Shown piece after piece: positions 1 to 8,807 of a stretch of 64,000 nucleotides of DNA. Positions within the stretch are counted from its first letter, which is position 1; every line of letters starts with the position of its first letter. This stretch comes from VAZQ01 sp963817015 (GTDB lineage Bacteria; Pseudomonadota; Alphaproteobacteria; Rhizobiales; Xanthobacteraceae). The translations under genes and the position numbers were made by a program. Under the pieces are notes generated by a model that was not told where the DNA came from, made no database searches, and saw only the letters and a program-made list of their open reading frames with translations. The stretch is taken from assembly GCA_963817015.1 (NCBI GenBank), contig CAWFMV010000007.1:682001-746000 (forward strand). Reading direction: 5' to 3'.

Positions 1-987
1 CACGTTCTGGCCGCGCCGTCCGATCGCAAGCGAGAGCTGCTGGTCGGGCACCACGACTTCCATGCGATGGCGTTCCTCGTCGAGCACGACTTTGGCGACC
101 TCGGCGGGCGCGAGTGCGTTCACCACGAAGTTGGCCGGGTCAGCGGTCCACGGAATGATGTCGATCTTCTCGCCCTGCAGCTCGTTGACGACCGCCTGCA
201 CGCGCGAGCCGCGCATGCCGACGCAGGCGCCGACCGGGTCGACCGACGAGTCGCGCGAGATGACCGCGATCTTGGCGCGCGATCCGGGATCGCGGGCCAC
301 CGAGCGGACCTCGACGATGCCGTCGTAGATCTCCGGCACTTCCTGCGCGAAGAGCTTGGCCATGAATTGGGGATGTGTGCGGGAGAGGAAGATCTGCGGT
401 CCGCGCGGCTCGCGCCGCACGTCGTAGATGAAGGCGCGGATGCGGTCGCCGTTGCGGAAGGTCTCGCGCGGCAACAGCTCGTCGCGGCGCACGATCGCCT
501 CGCCGCGGCCGAGATCGACAATGACGTTGCCGTACTCGACCCGCTTCACGATGCCGTTGACGATGTCGCCGATGCGATCCTTGTATTCCTGATACTGCCG
601 GTCGCGCTCGGCCTCGCGCACCTTTTGCACGATCACCTGCTTGGCGGATTGCGCCGCGATGCGACCATATTCGAGTGGCGGCAGCGCTTCCGAGATGTAG
701 TCGCCGACCTGCGCGGCTGGATTGCGCTTCTTGGCGTCATCGACCGCGATCTGGGTCGAGTCGTTCTCCACTTGATCGACGACCAGCATCAGGCGCGAGA
801 GCCGCATCTCTCCGGTCTTCGGATTGATCTCGGCGCGCACTTCCGTTTCGCTGCCGTAGCGCGAGCGCGCCGCCTTCTGGATGGCGTCTTCCATGGCGGC
901 GATCACGATGCCGCGGTCGATTGCCTTCTCGCGAGCGACCGCATCGGCGATCTGCAACAGTTCGAGCCGGTTGGCGCTGACGGCCAT
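1..987 (-). CDS. nusA: Transcription termination/antitermination factor NusA (3' end outside window)
   Basis: NusA binds RNA polymerase and nascent RNA and governs pausing, termination and antitermination. Only the first ~329 residues are visible because the gene runs off the left edge. The start codon ATG (985-987) encodes MAVSANRLELLQ, the usual alphaproteobacterial N-terminus. The visible part covers the polymerase-binding N-terminal domain, the S1 domain and the beginning of the KH region. It lies 3 bp downstream of rimP on the same strand, the classical rimP-nusA(-infB) operon, so it is probably co-transcribed from the rimP leader promoter. Confidence 0.93.
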   Translation of the reverse strand, partial: MAVSANRLELLQIADAVAREKAIDRGIVIAAMEDAIQKAARSRYGSETEVRAEINPKTGEMRLSRLMLVVDQVENDSTQIAVDDAKKRNPAAQVGDYISEALPPLEYGRIAAQSAKQVIVQKVREAERDRQYQEYKDRIGDIVNGIVKRVEYGNVIVDLGRGEAIVRRDELLPRETFRNGDRIRAFIYDVRREPRGPQIFLSRTHPQFMAKLFAQEVPEIYDGIVEVRSVARDPGSRAKIAVISRDSSVDPVGACVGMRGSRVQAVVNELQGEKIDIIPWTADPANFVVNALAPAEVAKVVLDEERHRMEVVVPDQQLSLAIGRRGQNV

Positions 988-990
988 CGG

Positions 991-1716
991 TCAGTCTCCT
1001 TCGTGCTGGGCCGCGCGGCCATTGCCGTCGGGCCGGAATTGCTTCGCGCGCGATTGGTCGGCGCGGTTGCGGCGGGTGTCGCGCCAGGGCGCGCGCGCCT
1101 GCTTGGGCTTGGACTTGCGCCCGCTCGGCTGCTCGTCGTCGCCGGTCTCGCCCAACTGGCTCTTGCCGCGCTTGAGCAACTCGCTGATGACCGCGTCGGT
1201 GAGCGTCACTTTCGCCTCAGCCATGTCGCCGATCGGCAACAGGACCTCGGGGTCTTCGCCGGCTGCCGCCTGATCGCGGCGGAGCCGTGCGCTGTCGCCC
1301 TCAGTGCCGATGAGCGAGCCGCGGAAACGGCGGCGGCCTTCGACCGCGATCGCCATCTCGACCTTGATGGTGCTGCCGATATTACGCTCGAAATCGGAGC
1401 GGCGCACCAGCGGACGATCGAGGCCGGGCGACGAGATTTCCAGCCGGTACGCCCGCTCGATCGGGTCGGCGACGTCGAGCACCGGCGACAGTGCGCGCGA
1501 CAGCGTCTCGCAGTCCTCGATGGTCATGGTTCCGTCCGCCCGCTCCGCCATGATTTGCACGGTGCAGCCGGAGAGCCCGGAAATCTTTACCCTGACCAGG
1601 CGCAAGCCAAAGCCCTCGATCACCGGCTCGGCGATCGCGGCAACACGCGCCGCCACGCCCTGCTCAACGATCAGGCGGGGTTCGGACTCTGCCCGGATAT
1701 CGGTCGTCTGCATCAT
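991..1716 (-). CDS. rimP: Ribosome maturation factor RimP
   Basis: RimP is a cytoplasmic factor for 30S subunit maturation. The 241-residue product has the N-terminal alpha/beta domain (residues ~15-95, with GLRLVRVKISG and the TIEDCETLSRALSPVLD helix) and the motif YRLEISSPGLDRPL before the C-terminal Sm-like barrel. A basic, low-complexity tail of ~50 residues (PSGRKSKPKQARAPWRDTRRN) extends beyond the usual family end, as is common in rhizobia. The start may be either of two consecutive ATGs (1716 or 1713) behind an AGAGG. nusA begins 3 bp after its stop. Confidence 0.95.
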   Translation of the reverse strand: MMQTTDIRAESEPRLIVEQGVAARVAAIAEPVIEGFGLRLVRVKISGLSGCTVQIMAERADGTMTIEDCETLSRALSPVLDVADPIERAYRLEISSPGLDRPLVRRSDFERNIGSTIKVEMAIAVEGRRRFRGSLIGTEGDSARLRRDQAAAGEDPEVLLPIGDMAEAKVTLTDAVISELLKRGKSQLGETGDDEQPSGRKSKPKQARAPWRDTRRNRADQSRAKQFRPDGNGRAAQHEGD

Positions 1717-1794
1717 CCTCTGCTACGCAGCCGGTCTCATTCTCAAGTCATAACCCCGGGGGCCGGCCAGGATTACATGTGGGCCGGCGCGCCT

Positions 1795-1880
1795 AACAAA
1801 AAAGAGCGGGTCCCGGGGGAACCCACTCTCAAAAGCCGTTCGGATCACATCCGACCGTTATGAGATGTCCATAAGCGGAC
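1795..1880 (-). promoter_or_regulatory. rimP-leader-type attenuator: hairpin followed by intrinsic terminator
   Basis: On the minus strand, upstream of rimP, a small hairpin (TCGGAT-gtg-ATCCGA, 1840-1854) is followed by a terminator hairpin pairing AGAGTGGGT with ACCCGCTCT (1829-1821 with 1811-1803, one G-U pair) and a six-T run ending near 1797. The terminator sits inside the leader, 80 nt before the rimP start, and not after a gene. This matches the published alphaproteobacterial rimP-leader motif, a predicted attenuator of the rimP-nusA-infB operon. Assignment to that family is from memory and not from a covariance search. Confidence 0.7.
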
Positions 1881-1886
1881 CCGGCA

Positions 1887-1914
1887 AATATAGCGATTTC
1901 GCCCTTTGGCGCAA
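1887..1914 (-). promoter_or_regulatory. Predicted sigma-70-type promoter of the rimP-nusA operon
   Basis: On the minus strand TTGCGC (1914-1909) and TATATT (1892-1887) are separated by 16 bp. Transcription would start near 1880, immediately ahead of the leader hairpins. The hexamers are imperfect (4/6 and 5/6), so the call rests mainly on position. Confidence 0.4.
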
Positions 1915-1930
1915 GGGCTGCCAGCCCAAG

Positions 1931-1974
1931 AATCCAACGGGAATCCAACAGGAATCCACCTGGAATCCCCCTGA
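1931..1974. repeat. Four copies of an 11-bp tandem repeat (AATCCNNCNGG-like)
   Basis: AATCC recurs at exactly 1931, 1942, 1953 and 1964. The units read AATCCAACGGG, AATCCAACAGG, AATCCACCTGG and AATCCCCCTGA. The array lies just upstream of the predicted rimP promoter and ~70 bp before the divergent DUF2336 gene, so it could be a phased protein-binding or curvature element. Confidence 0.6.
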
Positions 1975-2044
1975 TTCAGACTAACCCTTCCTTCACAATC
2001 CCCTTCTAATTTGCGAGCCGCCGCAGTCTTTTTGGCGTGTGTGA

Positions 2045-3157
2045 GTGAGTACGGGTCGTTTGAGGATGGCTGTTCCGGCCTCGATTATTCCGGAATTGGA
2101 AGACGCTATCCAGCATGGCTCGCCGGAGCGGCGGGCCCTCATGCTTCAGCAAATTACCGCGCTGTTCATCGACGGCGCCGAGGGTTTCAGCGAAGACCTC
2201 GTTGGCCTTTTCGACGACGTGCTGAGCCGCCTGATCGAGGAGATCGAGAGCAAGGCGCGCACCGAGCTTGCCAATCGGCTGGCGCCGGTCGGCAACGCGC
2301 CGGTCAAGGTGATGCGCAGGCTGGCGACCGACAACGAGATATCGGTTGCCGGGCCGGTCTTGCGCCAGTCATCGCGGCTCAATGACGCCGATCTCATCGG
2401 CATCGCGCGGACCAAGAGCCAGGCCCATCTTCTGGCCATCGCGAGCCGGACTGGGATTGCGGAGCCTGTCACCGACGTTCTGGTGAAGCGTGGCGATCGC
2501 GAGGTGGCGCGCAATCTTGCCCGCAATCGCACCGCGCAGCTCTCGGACGTGAGCTTCGCCGCATTGGTCGGTCAGGCGCATGCCGACATCGTTCTGGCCG
2601 AGGGAGTGGGTCTGCGGCCCGACATTCCGGCGCGGCTGTTCCGCGAGCTCTTGCTCAAGGCGACCGACGTCGTGCAGCAGCGGTTGCTGACCTTCGCTGA
2701 TGTGGCGACGCAGGCCGAGATCCGGCGCGTGCTCGCGAAGGTGTCGAGCGAGGTCGGAGGCAAGTCCCGCCCGCGCGACTACACGGCCGCCCAGCACGTG
2801 GTCGTGGATCTGCGTCAGCAAGGCAGGCTCAACGAGCAGCAGGTCGTGGAATTCGCCAAGAGCGGCCGCTACGAGGAGGTGGTCGCCTCGCTCGAGCTCT
2901 TATGCAAAGTTCCGATCGACGTCGTCGATCGCCTCATGGGTGGCGATCGGCCCGACCCGATCCTGATCCTGTGCAAGGCAGCCGGCTGGGGATGGCCGAC
3001 CGCGCGCGCCGTCATTCTGTCGCGTTCGCACATCAAGTCTTCGAGCACAGGACTCGATAATGCGTTCTCGAACTTCGAGCGGCTGTCGCCCACCACCGCG
3101 CAACGGGTGATGCGGTTCTGGCAGGCGCGCACCACGGCTGCGCCCGAGATCCGGTAA
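2045..3157 (+). CDS. DUF2336 domain-containing protein
   Basis: This 370-residue soluble, helix-rich protein has no signal peptide or membrane segment. Its repeated helical pairs (for example SPERRALMLQQITALF, VKVMRRLATDNEISVAGPVL and DVLVKRGDREVARNLARN) match the alphaproteobacterial DUF2336 family, HEAT-like repeat proteins of unknown function. The start is uncertain: a GTG at 2045 gives MSTGRLRMAV, while the ATG at 2066 directly follows TTGAGG and starts MAVPASIIPELEDA, which looks more natural. It diverges from rimP and converges with the L,D-transpeptidase gene. Confidence 0.8.
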   Translation: MSTGRLRMAVPASIIPELEDAIQHGSPERRALMLQQITALFIDGAEGFSEDLVGLFDDVLSRLIEEIESKARTELANRLAPVGNAPVKVMRRLATDNEISVAGPVLRQSSRLNDADLIGIARTKSQAHLLAIASRTGIAEPVTDVLVKRGDREVARNLARNRTAQLSDVSFAALVGQAHADIVLAEGVGLRPDIPARLFRELLLKATDVVQQRLLTFADVATQAEIRRVLAKVSSEVGGKSRPRDYTAAQHVVVDLRQQGRLNEQQVVEFAKSGRYEEVVASLELLCKVPIDVVDRLMGGDRPDPILILCKAAGWGWPTARAVILSRSHIKSSSTGLDNAFSNFERLSPTTAQRVMRFWQARTTAAPEIR

Positions 3158-3213
3158 ACTTGAAACCACACGCCCGTGCGTACCGCAACACCCCAATGTC
3201 GATCTGACGTCGA

Positions 3214-4275
3214 TCAGAACAAGGTGCCAAACCATCTGCTCGTTAACGAACCATCGTTGTCGACCCAGGGGATCGGTGACAGTTCCGGCAGGTGAGATGC
3301 ATACGGCATCACTTTCGAAAGCGTCACTCTGCCCGGAAACCGTGCGAGGAAAACCCTATTCATTCCGCCGTCCAGTCCGCTGTAGATTGGGGCGGCTGGT
3401 ACGTCGTCCTCGAGCAATTGCGCGTATTCGAGCTCGTCGGCGCGTTGCTTCTCCAGCGCCCGCTGCGCGATTTTCGGATTCACGACAAAGGCGGGGCATT
3501 TGTCGGTGGGATTGAACACAAGCGGCTTCGGCGAATTCGGGGGAGATTGCGCATCGAATACATAGAGGCGATTGCACACATCCACCTTGGGCTCGAGCTG
3601 CGTCGTCTCAAAATGATCGTTGCCGATCTTGAGCATCTTCCAGAAGGCCAAGCTCGGATTATTTCGATGCCGCGCCAAATTCGCCGGCGTCATGCGGAAC
3701 GGATAGGCCTGGACCTGGAATGACGGCCGGCCGCCGAGGAATGAGTCGCGCGCCAGCGAATAGATCTCGCTTATCTGTTCGTCGGTCATGGCATAGCAAC
3801 CGCTCGACCAGCAGTCGCCGTGGATCATGAGAAAATTGCCGTCGCGGTTGTTCGCTTTGTCGAAGCTGTTGGGGTAGCCGACGTTGATCGCAAGATAGTA
3901 GTTGGAGTTGGGATTCATCAACTTCGGCGTAATTGTATAGAACCCTTCTGGAGCCTGACGGTCGCCCTCCTGCAACTTCGGCCCAAGGTCGCCCGACCAC
4001 CGACAGATCGGATAGATCTTGAGGAGCTGGAAACGGCCGGTGGTGTCCTGTTTCCAGACTTCGAGCTCCGCCTCTTCCTTGAAAAGGCGCACAAGGATCG
4101 GTGAACGTTTTGGCATGTTCTTTTGTTGGAGCAGCGAGAGCAGCTCGGGCGGCAGCTCCTTTGTTGCCTTGGCCGGCAACCGATTGCTGTCTTCGCCAAG
4201 GCATGTGGCCGGCGTCAACGCCGCGGCAAAAGCCGCCGTCAGCACAAGCGCACGGAGTGCCGTGGCGCGGATCAT
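3214..4275 (-). CDS. YafK-type murein L,D-transpeptidase (YkuD domain), secreted
   Basis: L,D-transpeptidases of this type act in the periplasm on peptidoglycan peptides, cross-linking them or attaching proteins. The 353-residue product begins with a Sec signal peptide (MIRATALRALVLTAAFAAAL, cleavage near residue 26). A YkuD fold follows, carrying the catalytic motif HGDCWSSGCYAMTD around residues 152-165, with His and Cys in the HGx(n)SxGC arrangement. The ~150 C-terminal residues beyond the catalytic domain are typical of the YafK branch. Its ATG overlaps the trmB stop (ATGA), so the two are probably co-translated. Confidence 0.85.
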   Translation of the reverse strand: MIRATALRALVLTAAFAAALTPATCLGEDSNRLPAKATKELPPELLSLLQQKNMPKRSPILVRLFKEEAELEVWKQDTTGRFQLLKIYPICRWSGDLGPKLQEGDRQAPEGFYTITPKLMNPNSNYYLAINVGYPNSFDKANNRDGNFLMIHGDCWSSGCYAMTDEQISEIYSLARDSFLGGRPSFQVQAYPFRMTPANLARHRNNPSLAFWKMLKIGNDHFETTQLEPKVDVCNRLYVFDAQSPPNSPKPLVFNPTDKCPAFVVNPKIAQRALEKQRADELEYAQLLEDDVPAAPIYSGLDGGMNRVFLARFPGRVTLSKVMPYASHLPELSPIPWVDNDGSLTSRWFGTLF

Positions 4276-5028
4276 TGCTGTATCCCCGACGAACCCTTTC
4301 TATCCGAATGCGTGTGGTCGGTGGCTTTCGTAGGGCAATCCAGAGCAGGGTCCCCGCGACGCCGAAAGACCAGGTAGCAGGGCGTGCGGCCCTCACGCTT
4401 AGCCTTTGCTTCGTAGCGTGTGCTGGTGAAGCCCGGCCAAGGCTGTCGCCAGTCGTCGGCGCGCTCGGCGGTCCATTCGAAGTCGCTTGAGCGCAGCAGA
4501 TGCTGCAGCGTCCAGGCCGCATAGTCGGGCCAGTCGGTCGCGAAACGGAAGGTGCCGTCCGGCTTGAGCACGCGCGCGATGGCGGCAACGGTCGCATCTT
4601 GCACAAAGCGGCGCTTCCAGTGCCGGCGCTTCGGCCAGGGATCGGCGTAGAGAAGATCGAGCCGCGCGATCGTGGCCGGTGGCAGCCAATCGAGCACATG
4701 GATCGCATCGCCGAAGTGCAGCCGGATATTGCCAAGGCCTTTCGCCGCGATCGCGGACAGCGCTTTCGCCATACCGTTCACGAACGGCTCGACGCCGATG
4801 AAGCCGGATTGCGGATTGCGCTCGGCCTCCGCGATCAGGTGCTCGCCGCCGCCGAACCCGATCTCGAGGCGCACCTCGCTCGCGGCTCCTTCGAACAGAC
4901 GCGTGAGAGCAGCCGCAGGCGTGCTGAGGTCAAGCGCCAGGCGTGGCAGCAGCGTATCGAGCAGCGCCGCCTGCTGCGGCTTCAGCCGGTGGCCTTTGCG
5001 CCGTCCGAAAAAGGCGCGCTTGTCAGGC

Positions 5029-5054
<26 letters not shown>
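4272..5054 (-). CDS. trmB: tRNA (guanine-N7-)-methyltransferase TrmB
   Basis: TrmB makes m7G46 in tRNA variable loops using S-adenosylmethionine. Visible motifs are the family N-terminus FFGRRKGHRLKPQQ, the SAM-binding EIGFGGGEHL, the NPQSGFIGVEPF segment and the catalytic-site stretch LLYADPWPKRRHWKRRF. I chose the ATG at 5054 (MRSSAHCGEPDKRAF). An in-frame ATG at 5105 would lie deeper inside metK and add a non-conserved leader. The start lies inside the metK 3' end (26-nt overlap), so SAM synthesis and a SAM consumer are coupled. The C-terminus PTKATDHTHSDRKGSS is non-conserved. Confidence 0.9.
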
Positions 5055-6303
<1,249 letters not shown>

Positions 6304-6490
6304 TTGAGCACACTCCCTTGCTGGAGCCGGTCGGGTCGGCTGCTGCTGGGTCGTGTTTCTTGCAGCGTACCTGTGCGCGGTCAAGATGTGGGCAGAATTG
6401 ATCTGACGACCGGGCGCAGCGCGAAGCTATCATCCATAGCCGCCCACGCACACTGAGCGTATCGGGGCCGGCGCCCGCAATGGCGGGCGC

Positions 6491-6895
6491 TTACTTACCT
6501 TCTTCCGCGATCTCTTCGACCAGGTCGACGATGCGACGGCGCAGTTTCGGCTCTTTGATGCGCGTGAAGGCTTTGGTCAGCGCAAGACCTTCCGAGGTCG
6601 CCAGGAAGTCGGACACATAGGCCGGCGACGGAGCTTCCTTCATACCGTCTGGCAGCGGGTTGAGTGAGGGCGCACCCTCGAAGAAGAAAGCAACCGGAAC
6701 CTGCAGGATTTGGGAGATCTGCTGCAACCGGCTGGCGCCGATGCGGTTCGTGCCCTTCTCGTATTTTTGAACCTGCTGGAAGGTCAAGCCGAGCGCGTCC
6801 CCAAGCTTTTCCTGGCTCATTCCCAGCATCATCCGCCGCATCCGAACCCGACTCCCCACATGCTTATCGATGGGGTTCGGAGCCTTCTTTGCCAT
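6491..6895 (-). CDS. Xre-family helix-turn-helix regulator, PhrR/PraR-like
   Basis: This is a Cro/CI-type DNA-binding protein of 134 residues. The HTH spans residues ~12-66 (VGSRVRMRRMMLGMSQEKLG, then LTFQQVQKYEKGTNRI), followed by a C-terminal region ending DLVEEIAEEGK. Position directly upstream of metK and this architecture match PhrR of Sinorhizobium and PraR of Azorhizobium and Rhizobium, regulators of stress and host-associated traits; assigning it to that group is my inference. The ATG at 6895 is preferred because AGGAG lies 6 nt upstream of it, whereas it abuts the ATG at 6901. Paired TTAACCAT boxes lie ~145 bp upstream. Confidence 0.85.
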   Translation of the reverse strand: MAKKAPNPIDKHVGSRVRMRRMMLGMSQEKLGDALGLTFQQVQKYEKGTNRIGASRLQQISQILQVPVAFFFEGAPSLNPLPDGMKEAPSPAYVSDFLATSEGLALTKAFTRIKEPKLRRRIVDLVEEIAEEGK

Positions 6896-7039
6896 AAGCA
6901 TCTCCTATGCGGGTGCGCTTCCGCGTAATGACCACCTTTATTGCCCGAAGGCAACCTGTATTTCCCCCGTAGATGGGTCATTAACTCGAAAAAAGTGTGC
7001 AATACAATACTGTTGTTAATCGTATAACCCGCGCTTTTT

Positions 7040-7082
7040 ATGGTTAACAGGCCAAGCACTGGTGGCCTTGCTTATTAACCAT
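7040..7082. promoter_or_regulatory. Inverted pair of TTAACCAT boxes (CtrA-half-site-like)
   Basis: ATGGTTAA (7040-7047) and TTAACCAT (7075-7082) are exact reverse complements 27 bp apart. TTAACCAT is a recognised half-site form of the CtrA cell-cycle regulator. The stretch 6950-7082 is strikingly AT-rich compared with its surroundings and contains further TTAAC/GTTAAT motifs (6981, 7014). It lies upstream of the Xre-type gene and just past the lnt stop. Confidence 0.45.
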
Positions 7083-7084
7083 CT

Positions 7085-8689
7085 TTATTGGGCGCTGACG
7101 TTTCTTGTGCGCCGACGCAGTGCGATGACGAATGCAATTGCGACCATCAGCATGGCAGGCATATCGCCAAAGCGTGCGTACGGAGTAGCGCTCATAGCCT
7201 TTGGCAATGGGGCGTCGAGCACACCTTCGCTGCCCAGCGGCAACGACCGCACGACGCGGCCGAGTGGATCGACTACCGCAGATATTCCTGTATTGGCGGC
7301 GCGCACCAGCGGCAGGCCTTCCTCGATCGCGCGCAGGCGCGCTTGCTGGAAGTGCTGATAGGGGCCTGAGCTGATTCCGAACCAGCCGTCATTGGTCAGG
7401 TTGAGCATCCAGCCGGCGCGTTCGCCTGCCGGCACCGCGGCGCCTGGAAAGATGATCTCGTAGCAGATCAGCGGAGCGATGCTTGGAGCCCGCGGCACGG
7501 TGAGGATGCGCCGGCGGTCGCCAGGAATAAATCCTCCTGCGACCTTGGTGAGCTGCATGAAGCCAAGCCGCTCCATGAAGTCCTGGAAGGGAAGGTATTC
7601 GCCAAACGGAACGAGATGCACCTTGTCATAAACCGACAGCACCGAGCCGTCATGGTCGATGACGTAGACCGAGTTGTAGGCGCGCCTGACCGCCGCATTC
7701 GGAGCGGCGCCCTCGGGCGCCCTGATGCCGCCGGTGATCAGCACCGTGCCCTCGGGCAGCAGTGTCGCGATCTGGGCGAGCGCGTCGGCCTCGCGGGTCA
7801 GGAAGAACGGGAAGGCCGATTCCGGCCAGATCAGGTGGGTCACATCGGCGACGCCGCTTGCCTGCGGCCCGCTCGCACGGTCGGACAGACCGATGTAGCG
7901 GCTCATCACCACCTGCTTCTGCGAATACCTGAACTTGTCGTCCTGCTGCAGATTGGGCTGCATGATGCGCAGCCGCACATTGTCGACATAGTCGGTCGGC
8001 GGCTGCCACAGGCGCACAGTGCCGAAGGCTGCCATGGCGGCCAGCACGAGCGCGCTTACTGCTGGCGCGCCCCAGCGGCGCCGGGTGTCGGCCGGATTGT
8101 CGGCGAGCACGGCTGCCGAAGCATAGACCGCAGTTGCGATCGCGGTCAGTCCCCACAGCCCGATCAATGCGCCGGTCTGCGCCAGCGTCAGGGGCGTGGC
8201 GAGGGCATAGCCGAAAGCATTCCAGGGGAAGCCAGTCAGCAGATGCCCGCGCAGCCATTCCGCAACCGTCAGCCCGACCGCGAGCGCCAACACGCGGGCC
8301 GGGCCCTTGCTCCACAACAGCCGTGCCAAAGCGACGCCGAAGGCCGTGAACAGCGCGAGCCCCGCCGGCAACAGGGTGACCGCGATCGGCAGCAGCCATC
8401 CGAAGGTCTGGGCGTCGACCAGGAAGGCGTGGCCGATCCAGTAAAGTCCGGCCAGGAAGTAGCCAAAGCCGAACCACCACCCGACGACCGCGGCAGACCG
8501 CACTGCGCTGCGGGCAGCGCCGGAACCATCGACAAGCCAGACCAGCACCGGAAAGGTGAGGAATGGCATCGGCCACACGGATAGCGGCGGCAGCGCCAGC
8601 GCAGTCGCGGCGCCAGCTGCAAATGCGATCAGGTTGCGCCGCCATCCCCACGATAGGACGATCGAATGGGCGATGCGGGCCAAGGTCAC
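7085..8689 (-). CDS. lnt: Apolipoprotein N-acyltransferase Lnt
   Basis: Lnt adds the third acyl chain to lipoproteins in the inner membrane. The 534-residue protein has about six N-terminal membrane segments (residues ~20-235), a periplasmic carbon-nitrogen-hydrolase domain and a last membrane segment near the C-terminus. The catalytic triad is visible as Glu in WPESAFPF, Lys in YDKVHLVPFGEY and Cys in ICYEIIFPG. The start is a GTG at 8689 with a poor ribosome-binding site, because a 78-bp inverted repeat occupies the region immediately upstream. It follows the CorC-like gene in the conserved ybeZ-ybeY-corC-lnt order. Confidence 0.93.
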   Translation of the reverse strand: MTLARIAHSIVLSWGWRRNLIAFAAGAATALALPPLSVWPMPFLTFPVLVWLVDGSGAARSAVRSAAVVGWWFGFGYFLAGLYWIGHAFLVDAQTFGWLLPIAVTLLPAGLALFTAFGVALARLLWSKGPARVLALAVGLTVAEWLRGHLLTGFPWNAFGYALATPLTLAQTGALIGLWGLTAIATAVYASAAVLADNPADTRRRWGAPAVSALVLAAMAAFGTVRLWQPPTDYVDNVRLRIMQPNLQQDDKFRYSQKQVVMSRYIGLSDRASGPQASGVADVTHLIWPESAFPFFLTREADALAQIATLLPEGTVLITGGIRAPEGAAPNAAVRRAYNSVYVIDHDGSVLSVYDKVHLVPFGEYLPFQDFMERLGFMQLTKVAGGFIPGDRRRILTVPRAPSIAPLICYEIIFPGAAVPAGERAGWMLNLTNDGWFGISSGPYQHFQQARLRAIEEGLPLVRAANTGISAVVDPLGRVVRSLPLGSEGVLDAPLPKAMSATPYARFGDMPAMLMVAIAFVIALRRRTRNVSAQ

Positions 8690-8691
8690 GA

Positions 8692-8769
8692 CTAGTGCCC
8701 CCGTTTCCGAAGTTCGTGATACGTCGCAGCACCCTCTGACACGAACTTCGGAAACAAAGGGGGCACTAG
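8692..8769. repeat. 78-bp inverted repeat (MITE/REP-like) abutting lnt
   Basis: CTAGTGCCCCC plus GTTTCCGAAGTTCGTG (8692-8718) is repeated as the reverse complement at 8740-8769, with an extra AAA (8756-8758) in the right arm. The loop is 21 bp. Each arm begins with CTAG. The length, perfect arms and CTAG ends suggest a small mobile palindrome; copy number in the genome cannot be judged here. Confidence 0.75.
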
Positions 8770-8807
8770 CAATTGTATGACTCCCGTGCCGCTTTCGATC
8801 GGCGGCA

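Noticed and set aside
67..1863. 598-residue plus-strand open frame opposite nusA/rimP
   Set aside because: It is antisense to two clearly recognised genes, has Asp/Arg/His-rich composition typical of shadow frames in GC-rich DNA, and shows no family features.
6304..6490. Possible SAM riboswitch in the metK leader
   Set aside because: I compared the region by eye with SAM-II-type conserved elements and found no convincing core; only a plain ~190-nt leader is supported.
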